Shown here piece after piece: positions 47,901 to 59,937 of a stretch of DNA of 64,000 bases. Made by a program: the position numbers and the translations under genes. Below the pieces are notes generated by a model. That model was not told the origin of the DNA and searched no databases. It saw only the letters and a program-made list of their open reading frames with translations. The stretch is taken from positions 1,426,001 through 1,490,000 of the forward strand of contig JAOANU010000002.1 in assembly GCA_034387635.1 (NCBI GenBank). The letters run 5' to 3'. Within the stretch, counting starts at the first letter, position 1. Each line of letters opens with the position of its first letter. Source of the DNA: Rhodosporidiobolus odoratus. Its lineage: Eukaryota > Basidiomycota > Microbotryomycetes > Sporidiobolales > Sporidiobolaceae.

Positions 47901-50900
47901 GCCAGTAGGGTATCGGAAAGGAAACGAACAGGTTAGGGTCAACGGCGAAGAGGTGGTGCTCAAGCTCGCGGTAGATGCTTGAGAGCAACAGCATCATCAG
48001 CTAGGTGCTCGAAGAATGGCGAGACAGTCAGGCAAGCAACTTACGCCATCTCCGCACCGGGCAGACGAACTCCGAGAAGTTCCCTCTCCATTTTGATCTC
48101 ATCGATTTCGGCGACGTTCTGACGCGCGAATTGGTCGAGGACTAGTGTGAGGATAGCAAGGGAAGAGAAGAGCTCAGCCACGATATCGGGAGAAGGGTCA
48201 CAAAGACAAGAGAACGCACAGCGCTGCGCTACCATGTCACGACGAGCGTGCCATGCCCTCGTGCGCACGTCGCAGTACGACCTGAACTCTTCGGCCTTGG
48301 TGCGCTCCTCCCGGCGAATCTTGACCGAGGAATGGGTGCCTTCATTGTCGTCGTCCACGCCGAGGTGAACATGAAGCAAGTCGGCGATGCTGCAGGCAGC
48401 GATATCAGCTAAACGCTCGACGGACAGATGGCAGCGCGACGTACGACTTGATGTGCGAGAAGTCGTCGAGAGGAGGAGTTCCTGAGAGAATCCAGCGGGA
48501 GCGAGCGCGAATAGCCTGCACACCGGCGAGAGCAGTGCCAGCCGTGTACGAGAACTCGTCGATGACGAGGCGGGCGTAACTGCGGGGGTGCGTGTAGAGC
48601 CAGTCAGCGCAGGACAAAGTAGGGGAAAGTCGGTCGACGTACGAGAACATGGTCAATAAGGGGGACTTCATGTTGTTGTAGTCCCTGATGACCTCATCGG
48701 ACGTGAGAGCCCAGTCCTTGTCGCTGACAATCTGGCCCTTGACACGTTCCGTCGGGTCGGGCTTGGGCGGTGCGGCGACGGGTTTTTTGCCTGCGGCGAG
48801 TGCCTCTGCATTCTGCGGCACGCGAGAACAGTGTACGAGCTTTGGAGTCAGTGTCGATTCTTTGGAACCTCAAGATGTTTCTGGGTGACACACCGCTTTC
48901 GCACGAGTGGGCGGGATGAAGTCCTCCGACTCGAGGGCATCGGAGCGGCCATCGCGAGCCTTGTTGATGTGTTTGCTGACGGCCCTAGATCCCTTGGTCT
49001 CAAGGCGTTGGATTTGCCGGCCGAGGGCGTCAAGGGCTTTCTCGACTGTGTGGCGGAAGTACCGAGTCGCCTTCTTTCCGGTGACATCGGCCTTGATGTC
49101 CTCCTGTGCACCGGAGAAGTCGGCACTACGGAGCACGTACGATGTCAGCGGGTGCGCAGAAACATACACGGAAGAAGGTACACACAGCTGGGGCCAGAAG
49201 ATCGCGGACTTGAAGACCGTCTCGGAAACGAAGACGATGTTGACTTCTCGGAAATGCTCGATGGTCTTCTTCTTCAAGTCCGCCATGCTTGTGATGGACA
49301 TGTAACTGAGCTTGGCACCGCAGAACTTGTTGACCTCGCTTGGCCACTGCTTGTTGAGGTGCTGCAGAGAGAGCAAGACAACGCCTGATCAGCCTGGAAG
49401 GCAGACCGGGAAGAGAAGAGGCGAAAGCATACAGCGGGGACGATGATGAGGGTAGCCTTGATGGGAATGCGGTCGTCCTCTTCCGGGAGATCGGCGTCCT
49501 CCTCGAGACGAGACGCGATGAGGCCGAGCGTGATGGCAGTCTTCCCGTAACCAACTGCAAGGCAAGCCAATCCAGAGGTCAGCTAGTCGGAGAAAAGAAA
49601 GAAGACGACGCGTACCAGCATCAGCAACCACGCCACCTCTGATGACCGCTTCCCGCGTCGCCTTGGCCTCGGCAAGCCAACCAAGCTGAGGAAGCAACGC
49701 TTCGGCAACCTCCTCCTCTACCCAAGGTGTGGGGTTCTCCTCTTGCTCGATCATCCAGTGGAGAGAGCGGCGCTGCTCGGGCCGCAACTTGAAACTCTTG
49801 AAGCACCTCGGGCTTTCGGCTTCCGGGTCGTCGCGGTTGTGCTTGAGCGTGAAGATGTGGTCACTTTGACGGCCGAGTGCGACGCTAGGGATGGTGCTGA
49901 GACGCCATTTGACTGCGGGATCCTCGCGTTCGTAACGGTCCTTCGAAGCGGTAGGGAGCTGGGCAAGCACGCGGTGGGCAAGAGAGACGACGTTCAGGCC
50001 GACTCGGAGTTCAAAAGCCCCGGCCTTGTGACGAGTATGCACGACGATGGCCGAGGGGCGATTTTTGAGAGCCTGCAAAACGATTCAAAGGATCAGCTGA
50101 CAGGAAGAAAAACGATATGAGAAGGTCGCAATCCACGCACAATCTCGTAGCTGGCGGATTCAAGACCTTGTTCGCGGGCGAAGACCTGGTTACGCCACTT
50201 GGGCGTACCACCCCCCGTCAGCATCCAGCGGCGGATCCACTCAGCTGACGGCATGGTAGGAGCGCAACTTTCGCAAATGTGGTCGGGGATTGTCTGCGAG
50301 AAAACCCAGATGATCAGACGTACTCAGCAGTACAGAGAAGACATCGATACGCACAGAGCACTCGACTGCCTGCCATTCCTTCAAGTTCTGCCAGTCGGGA
50401 ATGCGAGAAACCATCCAAGCAAGCTTGGCGAAGACTTCCGGCCCCTCATGCTGGAGATCCACCTCGTGCCACTCTTCCTTCGCCCAGACGTCGGATGGGG
50501 AGTTGGCCAGCGGAACCTTGGCGAAAAGGAGATCTTCGGCTTGACCGCACTTGTCGTGGCCGATCGCGAGCTCAAATCCGGTCTTGATTGTGGAGAAGTG
50601 GGACTCGGCACTAGTAAGCGGACCGTTGGCCGCAATCTTGACGCTCTCGACAGTCGCCCAGGTCTGTGAGAGGATGATTTCGGGCGACTTGTACTGTGCG
50701 GATTCGGCGCGTTGAAGCGAGTCTGGGAGACGCCACGTCGGCTTGAGCTTGGCGATGAGGGGACGGACGCAGCCGTCCGGACGGGAACAGTTTTCAGCGA
50801 AGACGAAAGAGTCGTGCTCTTCCTGGAGGTAAGGTGAAGGGTCGTAGAAGAAGTAGAGCGGGGAAGACTGGGCGGAACCGACGAGTCGATAGAGAGAGTT

Positions 50901-53900
50901 AGAAGCAGTGCCACAATCAGGCTCGAGAACGTAGGTGCCGTCGATAGGGCGGTCGAGCTGGAGATCCGGGCGAGAATGGTAAGCGAGTGCGGTAGTAACG
51001 ACAGAGAGAGGGACGAGAACGAACGAGCTCGGCGTCACCGTCGAGGGTGACCTTGATCTCCGACGGGCGCTGCTCTTCCGCGAACTCCTCTAGCTCCAGC
51101 GTCGCGCGCCACGACTTGACGAATCTGTCGGGGAACTCGAGCTTAACGCAAGCCTGTTTGCTGCCCTTGCGTCCGTCCGCCATATCCACGTCCCCGTCAG
51201 CTGACTTGCGCCTCTTACCGCCGGCCTTCTTATCGTCGGAAGTCGCGAGAGGCAGCTTGAACTCCCACTTGCCAGAAAGGATGTCGGTCGAGTCGGCGGC
51301 CAGCTTCATCCGGGCAACCGGGTGATCGAGCTGCGCCCGGAGGGCGTCGCGCATGTTGAGGTCTTTAGGCGGGGTGGCGTACACGCGCCATTCGTAGCCA
51401 TGTGGCTGGAATTCGAGCTCGATGCGGGCTTTGTCGTCGTTGGTGTAAACGACGACCCATGTTTCGCGGCGATCGATGCGGTGGTAGTGGAACTACAGGC
51501 AGCGGGGCACAGCATCAGTATCTACGCGGTATGTAGAAGAGGAAGGAAAAGATGGCGCACCTCTCCTGCGACGGCATTCTGCACGACCTCGAGGTACCTC
51601 TCAGACATACTCCCATCAACGTCAGCGCCCTTCGCCTCGACCTCTTCCGAGAGTTTTTCTAGTCCCTCCGCCGTAAGTCCGTCAAGCGCAAGCCTCATCG
51701 GCAAATACTCCTTCAAATCCACCTCGAACGCGTTCGGGTCTTCCCGCTGAGCCTCATCCGCCTCGTACTTGTGCTTGGGCTTGCCGTCGTGCGCTGTGCA
51801 GCTCGAGTGACCGCAAGCCGTGCAGACAACGATGGGGTCGTTCGAAACGCCTTGGCGACCTTCGCAAGTGCATTTCCTCGCCGAGCTGAGAGCGCGTTGG
51901 AGAAGGTTCGACGGGGTAGGCTTGACGGAAGCGAGGTCGACGGGGTGCTCGACGAGCCTCTCGCTCCCGCGGAAGCGAGACTCGAGGACCTCCTCGGAAA
52001 GGGCAGGGCTGTCGTCCATCTCGGCATCGGCGTCGCCGTACTTCCTGTTTAAGAGGGTTCTGCCGGCGACGACGAGGGCGGCGGCGATGGCGGTACCGAC
52101 GACAGTGGAAGACATGGCGTTACCGGCGAGGTTGGCGAGTTGATCAGTGTTCTCGCGCGTGAGGAGCAGTTCGTCGATGGGGAGACCTTGGAGAGCGAGG
52201 GCTTCGACACCGACGACGGGACCACCGCGGTTGGTAAGGTAGGGGATCATGTTGGGTGTCAGGCAGGGGGTAATACCGTATAGCTTCGAGGCGGTAGTGC
52301 GGTCGACGTTCTGCGAAAGGTTCCAGATAGCCGACTTGTAGGTGATGTCGACGCCCATCTTGGCCTGACGAAGGAAGGAGATGTCCATCAAGTCGAGGAC
52401 GCGCTCCGTCTGGGCTTCGGCCCAATCCTGCCAAGCGCCGTCGGGCATGGTCGGCTTGCCTCCGGCGTCTTGCCAGTCGGTGAGGGGCTTCTGCTTGCCG
52501 AGCCTCTCGTCGTGACGGGCGAAAGCGTGACGCTGCTCGCATTTGATCCAGTCGGCGGGGGAGCGTTTTGTGCCGTCCTGCTTGAGCTTGACGTGCGAGA
52601 GTTCCTGGCGAGCGCGGTGGATGCGAGGGTCATCCGAATTCAGAAGGAAAGCTTCAGTGGGTGCGGACGCCGGTCGAGCAGCTTTCTCGACGCGAGCCGC
52701 CCACTCGTGAGCGAGGCGTTCCGTTGACTTGCCAGTCCAGTGGTGGTCGGGCGCCCAGAAGGCCGCCTTCGTAGTCTTTTTGCTCTTCTTGGCCTTCTTC
52801 TTGGCCGTCTCGACGTCCTCCACTTTCCGCGGCTTCGGATTCTTGCCCTCAACTTTGGTGCGGTCCTTCTTCGGAAAGGCCACGAGATCTGCAAGCGGGG
52901 CGGGGGCAACATTAGCCTCGCTCATACGAGGCGGATGGACTTGGAAAGGGGGACGTACAGCCACGCTGCCTCGTATGAGGGATGTAGTACTTCTTCGTGT
53001 CAAGATTCTTGACCGCGAAGGCAGAGTAGCCGATGTCGTCGAACGCTAGGATACCGTCCTCCCACGGCGCGTTCTGGACGTTCTCGAGGATAACGATGGG
53101 CGGTTCGTGGCGCTCAACCCACTGGAGCATACCATAGAAGGTGCGACCTACGAGAAACAGTATTGCGTCAGATAGGCGGCAGGAAGGCAGTGCAAGCTGA
53201 GTGGTAGAGGGCCAGAGAGAGGCGGCTGGCCGAAAGGCAGAGAGGAAGGGGAACGTACTGGATTCTCCTCCGTCATTGATACCTTGCTGAGCAACATTCA
53301 GGTTCGAGTAATCGACGCAACTGGTGCCGGCGATGAGGATGTCGCAATCGCCGGGAACGTCGACCATGGCACCATACGCCGTCCTCGCTTGGTCGTTCGG
53401 TAGCTCGGTGACATCGCGGAAAAGGATGGGCGGCGCAAAGTTACGCTCGATGTAAGCCTGCTTGTAAGGCTCGATCTCGGCTGAGAAAACGTGGTGCATG
53501 CTCGCCTTGACTCCGGTTTGCTGTTCGAGGTGCCGGAAGATGAGACGCATGGCGAGGATGGGAGATTCGGTACCGGAGCACATGGTGGCAACGCGGAGAG
53601 GGCGCTTCAGCTCTTTCATTACGGGTGCAAGCTCGCGGGCGAAGCCTTCGGTGAGGTGCGCGAAAATCTGGTGGATGTTGTTCATGGGGGGCAAGCGCAA
53701 GTCGAGAGCGTCGTCGGCGCGCCGAGAGATCTTCGAGCGACCTTTGGAATTGCTGGATCCGCCAAAGTTCAGCGTGCTCTGGATAGGCCGGAATCCGGTG
53801 TTGAGGAGAGAAGGAAAGAGATTGCAGTCAGCATGGCTTCGAGAATGCAAGAACGAGCCCGGCGCGAGCAACAGGAGCTGAGATACGCAAGGCGTGCCGC

Positions 53901-54497
53901 ACCTGCTTCATGTCCTTGGCGCCTTTCTTCCAGCTTGAGGCTGGTGCCTGCTCTTCTTCTTCGGATTCGTCCGTCTCGAAACCGGTGAGCACAACTTTGT
54001 GCTTCTTCTTGCGATTGGTTTCCTTGGCGCGCTCGGGTTCTGCGAAGGAAGGCAGAGCGTCAGACTCGACATCTTCTAATCCTGGCCGGTCGAAGTGGCA
54101 TTCGACGTACCATCCTCGACCACAACTAGTTTGTCCTTCTCGAGTTGCTCTCGCGCTTTCTGCTCTTTCTGCGCGTTTAAGACTGGGTCAGTATACTGTC
54201 GAGTGTTCCCGTGACGGCAAGACGCGCCTTGAGCTCTTTCTTCTGCTCACTCGTCAACGGTTCCGCTTCTTCCTCCTCCTCCTCCTTTTCCGCGTCCTCG
54301 TCGTTGTCGTCTGCCGTCTTTCTTTTAGCTGCCTTCTTCGGTGCAGCGGGCTTCTTCGTGGATACCGCCGTCTGCTTCTTCGGTGCGGCGGTAGCTTTCT
54401 TGGGCGCCGCGGGCTTTTTGGCGGTTTTGGCGGTATTCGACGCGTCGCTGTCTGATCCGCTGTCACTACTGACGGAGTTGGCGCGTTCACCGGCCAT
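44996..54497 (-). CDS. DNMT5: DNMT5-type cytosine DNA methyltransferase fused to SNF2 ATPase
   Basis: DNMT5 is an ATP-dependent maintenance methyltransferase for CG sites, best known from Cryptococcus. From MAGERANSVSSDSGSD the N-terminus is Lys/Ala/Pro-rich, then acidic. The methyltransferase begins near 53.6 kb: motif I LRVATMCSGTESPILAMRLI; catalytic AGTSCVDYSNLNVAQQGIND (about 53325); motif VI VILENVQNAPWED; YYIPHTRQRG; and motif X LANLAGNAMSSTVVGTAI (about 52.12 kb). A Cys/His cluster follows (CTCEGRQG...VVCTACGHSSC). The ATPase half has ADAVGYGKTAITLGLIAS (Walker A), RLVIDEFSYTAGTA (DEFS in place of DEAH, about 48560), ILSGTPPLDDFSHIKS, a RING-like ILSCCGHQGL...KCIVPSCGATV and helicase motif VI QAIGRIHRFGQLKTANIYHL. 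The acidic/basic tail ends at TAG/TGA 44996-44998. Frame and splice continuity across some 25 exons argue for an intact gene of about 2,500 residues. Confidence 0.92.
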
Positions 54498-55090
54498 GTT
54501 CAGAAGTGCTGGAATGGTAGATGATGGTGCTGTATTCGAGCTTGATGTGTAGGTGATAGTGTTAGGGTCGTCGCGTCGGATTGAGGAAGAGACGAGAGAA
54601 GGTTGATCCCAAGGTTGGGCAGGCAAGCGACGCCTGGTGTGTACCGATTCGAGTAGAGAGATTGGTCGCGGTTCCTGACCAGAGGAATTTGCGAGCTGAG
54701 GGAGCTGAACGAGAAGAAGTGCAGAAATTGGTGGAGATCAATTTCGCGTGTTGACATTTATCGCAAATACATAGCGACGCGTATCCTGGCTTATCAGACT
54801 CCGTACCAGCATGACAGACCCTTACACACCGTCTCAGGCCCTCTGAACGCGAACTAAGCGCGATCATCTCGTCGGTCCCGAGAAAACATATTTGGGCCAC
54901 ATCTCGGCGCTCCTTCACTGGCCGGCTTGCGTTCAGAGTGACCCGCACGAGTGACTAGTAGCTGGCTGCGTGACTTCTGCCGACGATGCCGTTAGATTGT
55001 AATGCAGACTACGAGCTTGGTCTCATGTTCCTCCCCGCTTGACCGCATCCCGTCGACTCTCGCCTATCGCTATTGTTAGCTAGAACCGGT
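54498..55090. promoter_or_regulatory. Shared divergent control region of DNMT5 and HAS1
   Basis: 593 bp separate the two start codons. Open frames here lack domains and contradict each other. It must contain both promoters and 5' UTRs; no specific motif was picked out. Confidence 0.45.
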
Positions 55091-57420
55091 ATGGACGCGC
55101 CAGTAGCATCCACCTCGGCAGCTTCCATCGAAGCAAAGAAGCGCAAACGCAAGCGCACCCACAAGAAGTCAACCTCTTCCTCCACTCCCGCCGCTCCCGA
55201 TCCCACCAACATCACCGCACCGGAACCCGCAGATGACGACGTGGAACCCCTGATTGAGCCAGAGTACGAGCCTGCACCGGCGAACGAAGAAGGAAAGGCA
55301 AAGAAGGGCAAGGACAAGAAGCGCAAGGCGGATGGGGAAGCAGCACCGGCCTTCGAGACGGATCAGCCGGAAGCCTCTACCTCGGCTCCCACCTCCTCCG
55401 CCGACGCTCTCGCTCTCATGACGGGGGCTCAACCTGCCCCGGAACCCAGATCCAACCTCTTCTCCACGCTCGACCTCTCGACCGGCACCCGGAAAGCCCT
55501 CGAAGGAATGGGCTTTAGCACCATGACGGATGTGCAGGCGAGGACGATTCCTCCCCTGTTGGCGGGCAAGGATGTGCTTGGAGCGGCCAAGACGGGGAGC
55601 GGAAAAACGCTCGCCTTCTTGATTCCGGCAATCGAGATGTTGAACAAGCTGAAGTTCAAGCCGAGGAATGGTATGCCTTCTTATGTCTCTCTTCCCAACA
55701 AGGAGCATAAACTGACAGGGATCGACCCGTAGGTACCGGCGCCATCGTTGTCTCCCCCACTCGCGAACTCGCTCTCCAAATCTTCGGTGTTGCGAAGGAG
55801 CTGTGCGAGCACCACAATCAGACCTTTGCCATCGTCATGGGAGGAGCGAACCGCAAGGCGGAGGCGGAGAAGTTGGCCAAGGGCGTGAACTTGCTTATTG
55901 CGACTCCTGGACGGCTGCTTGACCACCTTCAGGTGCGCTACCTCTCTCTCCTTCCCGCTGCCCCTTGACTTGACAAGTTCAACTCATATTACGTTTCTGC
56001 AGAACACGAAAGGCTTCGTTTTCAACAACCTGCGCGCCCTCATCATCGACGAGGCTGATCGTATTCTCGAGATTGGTTTCGAAGACGAGATGAGGCAGAT
56101 CATCAACCTCCTCCCGAAAGGTAGGCTTAAACCCTCAATCTGCGGGCTCTGCAAACAGAGCAGCTGCTTACGGCTCCTACTCACCCCGCAGAGAACCGCC
56201 AATCCATGCTCTTCTCGGCCACCCAGACTACCAAAGTCACCGACCTCGCCCGCATGTCCCTCCGACCCGGCCCTCTTTACATCAACGTCGACTCGGGCAA
56301 AGACACCTCGACCGCCGAAAACCTCGAACAGGGTTACGTCGTGTGCGAGTCGGACAAGCGGTTCCTCCTCCTCTTCACCTTCCTCCGCAAAAACATCAAG
56401 AAGAAGATCATCGTCTTCTTCTCGTCTTGCAAGTCGGTGCAGTACCATGGAGAGTTGTTGAACTACATTGATGTGCCGGTGTTGGATCTGCACGTGTGTT
56501 GGCTTTCTCCCGCTTCCCCGTCATCGACGGCATGAAAGCGCTGACAAGAATTCACGCGGCACAGGGCAAGCAAAAGCAACAAAAACGGACGAACACATTC
56601 TTCGAATTCTGCAACGCTCCGACCGGTATCCTCCTCTGCACAGACGTTGCCGCTCGCGGTCTCGACATTCCCAAAGTCGACTGGATCATTCAGTTCGACC
56701 CTCCCGATGACCCTCGCGACTATATCCACCGGGTCGGACGAACGGCCAGGGCGGGTAAGCAGGGCAAGAGTCTGTTGTTCTTGTTGCCGAGTGAACTCGG
56801 GTTCCTTAGGTTTTTGAAGGTGGCAAAGGTGCCGCTCAACGAGTACTCGTTCCCGACGGAAAAGATCGCCAACGTGCAGGGTCAGGTATGTTATCCTTTC
56901 CGACCCTTTTGTCCTTCGGGGTTTATATTCACCGCGTGTCCCTCCTGGCGACACTCCGATTAACGAACTCTGCTTTCCTTCGCTACAGCTCGAGAAGCTC
57001 ATTTCGAAGAACTACTACCTCCACCAATCCGCCCGTGACGGTTTCCGCGCCTATATCCAATCCTACGCCTCCTACTCCCTCAAAACCATCTTCGACGTGA
57101 CCCAGCTCGATCTGACCAAAGTTGCGCGAGCCTTTGGTTTCTCGACCGCCCCTTCGGTCAATATCAACGTTGGACGTAGCGTCAAGGGCAAGAAGAGGAA
57201 GGATCACCCTAATGCTGGAGGAAGTGATGATGAGGAGAGCAGTGATGAGGAGAGTGAGGAGGAGACGACGAGGGAGAGGCGGGCTAAGATGGCTAGGGGC
57301 GGTGGGTATGGTGCGAAGAGGAGAGAGGTTGAAGGCGGGAAGAGGCAGGAGAAGGATGTCTACCGGCAGCAGGGCAGGGAGAAGCTGCAGGGCGGAGGGG
57401 GGAAGCAGTGGAGTCGTTGA
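55091..57420 (+). CDS. HAS1: DEAD-box RNA helicase Has1 (DDX18)
   Basis: Has1 is a nucleolar RNA helicase needed for 40S and 60S ribosome assembly. A basic/acidic N-terminal tail ([20 protein letters not shown]) leads to the Q-motif region ([18 protein letters not shown]). Helicase motifs follow in order: [117 protein letters not shown] and [20 protein letters not shown]. The C-terminal part is typical of Has1: [59 protein letters not shown] Lys/Glu-rich tail ends QWSR at TGA 57418-57420. Six introns. The ATG at 55091 is the first in the exon. Expression should be high and growth-linked. Confidence 0.93.
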
Positions 57421-58959
57421 ATTGAGGCCGGTTGACTAGACGGATCTTGGGGTTCTGTCCCCGGCTGTTGTACTCACTACGTTGCTTCATGCCAACCCTT
57501 TCCTCGTCCTGCGTCGCGATTGTACATCGTGAGATCACGAATACGACGGAACGACTTCGAAACAAACTAGTCTCGGAGGCTCGCGGACGGGGCTCGCAAT
57601 CGCTGGGTGTTCCGCACCGCTGAGTGTTACGCACCTTACTACTGACCTGTCTCAATACATGTAGCTATCGCCTTCTGCCGATGTTTCTTCCCTTTGACCT
57701 TCTCAATTTGGTTTTCCGTCCCCCTCGAATCCTCAGCTGGCTGGTCAAAGTGTCGGCAAGGGGCCTCAGTCGTCGTACGACTACCTCGAGCTGCGTAGCC
57801 TAGCTTACACGGGTTTCGGCCAGCCACATCAGACGTTGACTTTCTCGCTCCGGCCACGCCAGCAGGATCTTCCGGCCATGTTGGCTATCTATTCATTCCC
57901 CATATTCACGGACTGTGGTCACCGTGCCCTCACCCACTGTCTCTCTATAGCGTCTCAAGGGCACCGAGCGCGAGACCATGCCTCTCCTCCCGTTTTTTCA
58001 CAATCTTCCCTTCTTCCCTTCTTCCCTTCTTCCCTTCTTCCCTTCTTCCCTTCGCCCGTCTCGCTCGTGCTTCCCGCTTCATTCGTCCCTACGTTGGGCA
58101 TGCTTCCGCCTTTTGCCCCGAAGATTAGCCCAGTCGAGCCCACCCCGTACCTACGCATCCCGACACACCCTATCCAGCCATTCCCCACTTCCTGGGCCAT
58201 CCGTCAAGCCACATCCCACGTCCCCTTCCGCTCGAAGAAGCTTTGCGATTGGTTCATCAAGGTGCGAAAGTCTTTCGCGAACGTAAAAGAGTCTGGGGGG
58301 GGGGGGAAGGCGGAGGCGATCCTGCAAATGCATATGGGCCGCGAACGAAGAAATACGACGGGCACAGGTGAGGATGAGACGAGCGCAGTGGGACACAGGG
58401 CTTGGACGCGGCACTTGTGGCTTGGGGTCCACGACCTGTGCGAGAAGCCGGAGACAGTAGTGAACGAGCTGCTTGAGCTGGTAAAAAAAAAACCCGCCTT
58501 CTCAGCCAAGTTTTTTGGCAGAGGCTCGGCGTCCTGTAGTGGCCAGAGTGATAAGGGCTTTCCCTTGGTGCGTACGTTCTGTCACATTGTCAGGGATGCG
58601 GACAGCGAGATGAACGGAAAGGGAGGGTTCCGTCATTCTGCAGCAGGGTGAGGTCGTCCAGTCCTGGTCAAAGCGGTTGCCGGTGAGCCAGGGCGGAATG
58701 AGGTATCAGCCGACATGGTTTATCAAGGCGAGACAGGAGGCATAAACCTTTTTGAGGCGCAATTGGAGAGACAGGCAGACAACCCCTTCAAGTCTCGTTC
58801 TGCGTCGGAAACCTCTGTAGGCTCGGATCTGAGCCCGGGTGGACCAGTATAGGTGTGCATTGAGCAGACGAAGGATAAGAGACAACAAAGTACGACAAAG
58901 AAAGTGATGATCATGGCGTGTCGTGAAGTAGCGAGGCGGAAGGGGTGGAAAAAATCCAC
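57421..58959. other. Long gap with a doubtful 271-codon ORF
   Basis: On the plus strand 57836-58651 is open and begins MTFSLRPRQQDLPAMLAIYS; later parts read SKKLCDWFIKVRKSFANVKE and HLWLGVHDLCEKPETVVNEL. It has no recognised domain and crosses a CCCTTCTT microsatellite, a run of ten G and a run of nine A, which are unlikely in a conserved gene. Part of it may be a relic. I do not call it a gene. Confidence 0.3.
58006..58054 (+). repeat. TTCCCTTC pyrimidine microsatellite
   Basis: Tandem CCCTTCTT-like units, about six copies, in the long intergenic gap. Confidence 0.75.
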
Positions 58960-59785
58960 CTATCCCTGCATCTGCACGTAAGAGCTCGGGAAGATCCCCT
59001 CCCTTCCTCCGAGGGCCCCACGTAACCAGTCATCGCTCACTGCAGACGGCAAAGATCGCGAGTCAGTATCGCACACACAGCTGACGCTGAAGGAAAAGAA
59101 AAAATAGCGACGCACCAGCTTCGAGCACCTCGATCCTCTCCCCCTCCTTGAACCCTAGATCCTCACTTTGCGCAGCGTTGTAGTCATACAGCGCGACGGC
59201 GTACCCAATCCCCCTTCGAGCCGGGGGTGGTGCGGGACGAGAGGCAGCGGGGGCAACGGGGGCAGCAGCAGCGACGGGAGGAGGCGGAGCATACGCAGAG
59301 GCAGAAGAGGTAGAAGAGGTGGAGGGTGCTTGTTGTTGCTGAAAGAGAGAGGCGAGATGAGGCCGGCTTGAGAAATATTCGTCGAGCAGGGAGAAGAAGG
59401 CTTCTTTCTCTTGCTGGCTCATGCCGACGAAGACCCCATTTCCTGCACCCCCGGCTGTAGTCGTAGTGGCATTGCTAGTCGACCGCCCTCGGCCAGGAGG
59501 AGGAGGAGGTCCAGAGGAACGGGTCGGAGGCAGAGGAGGAGCGGTTTCCGTTGAGGGAGTTGAGGCGGAGGCGCCGGCGGGTTTGTTACCGATGGGGTAC
59601 CTTGCGTCGACTTTGTCGAACTGCTTGGTGATTTGAGAGCGGCCTGATTCGGCAATGGTACGGGCTGTAGACCAAGGTCAAGGTCAGTGTAGGCCATGAT
59701 GCATGACGAGGTGGAGAAAGTGGGGTGAAGTGGGAACACGAGAGGAGAACGGACCCTGGTTGAATGCCCCTTTGAAGTTGTCCAT
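58960..59785 (-). CDS. SH3-domain protein (Lsb1/Csh3-like)
   Basis: This is a small adaptor with one C-terminal SH3 domain, of the fungal group linked to actin patches and endocytosis. Exon 1 is MDNFKGAFNQ; exon 2 reads ARTIAESGRSQITKQFDKVD, then ARYPIGNKPAGASASTPS, a Pro/Ser-rich linker, GNGVFVGMSQQEKEAFFSLL and DEYFSSRPHLASLFQQQQ. The SH3 spans the last intron: GYAVALYDYNAAQSEDLGFK, EGERIEVLEA|VSDDWLRGAL, then GGREGIFPSSYVQMQG and TAG 58960-58962. ALYDY, the Trp in DDW and FPSSYV are the SH3 ligand-binding residues. I rate the SH3 as certain and the Lsb/Csh3 link as likely. Confidence 0.82.
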
Positions 59786-59937
59786 TGTGGTCTGTGACCT
59801 GTCCGAGGTTATGCTTAGCAGTGGATGGATGCAGTGAGGAAGAGCTTCGGCAAACTGATCAAAGTCAGAACGACATCAACAACTCTCACTATACTGCTAG
59901 CTGAACGTTGACTCCACCAGGACACCGGAACAGAGCC
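59786..59937. promoter_or_regulatory. Divergent promoter between the SH3 gene and TIM21
   Basis: About 150 bp between the two ATGs, so the two genes share a compact control region. No motif identified. Confidence 0.4.

Noticed and set aside
50241..51038. Separate gene starting MTPSSFVLVPL
   Set aside because: The initial residues are intron; the rest (TYVLEPDCGTASNSLYRLVG...) joins in frame with the neighbouring DNMT5 exons.
57836..58651. 271-codon plus-strand ORF
   Set aside because: Crosses a microsatellite and long homopolymers and has no domain; described as part of the gap only.
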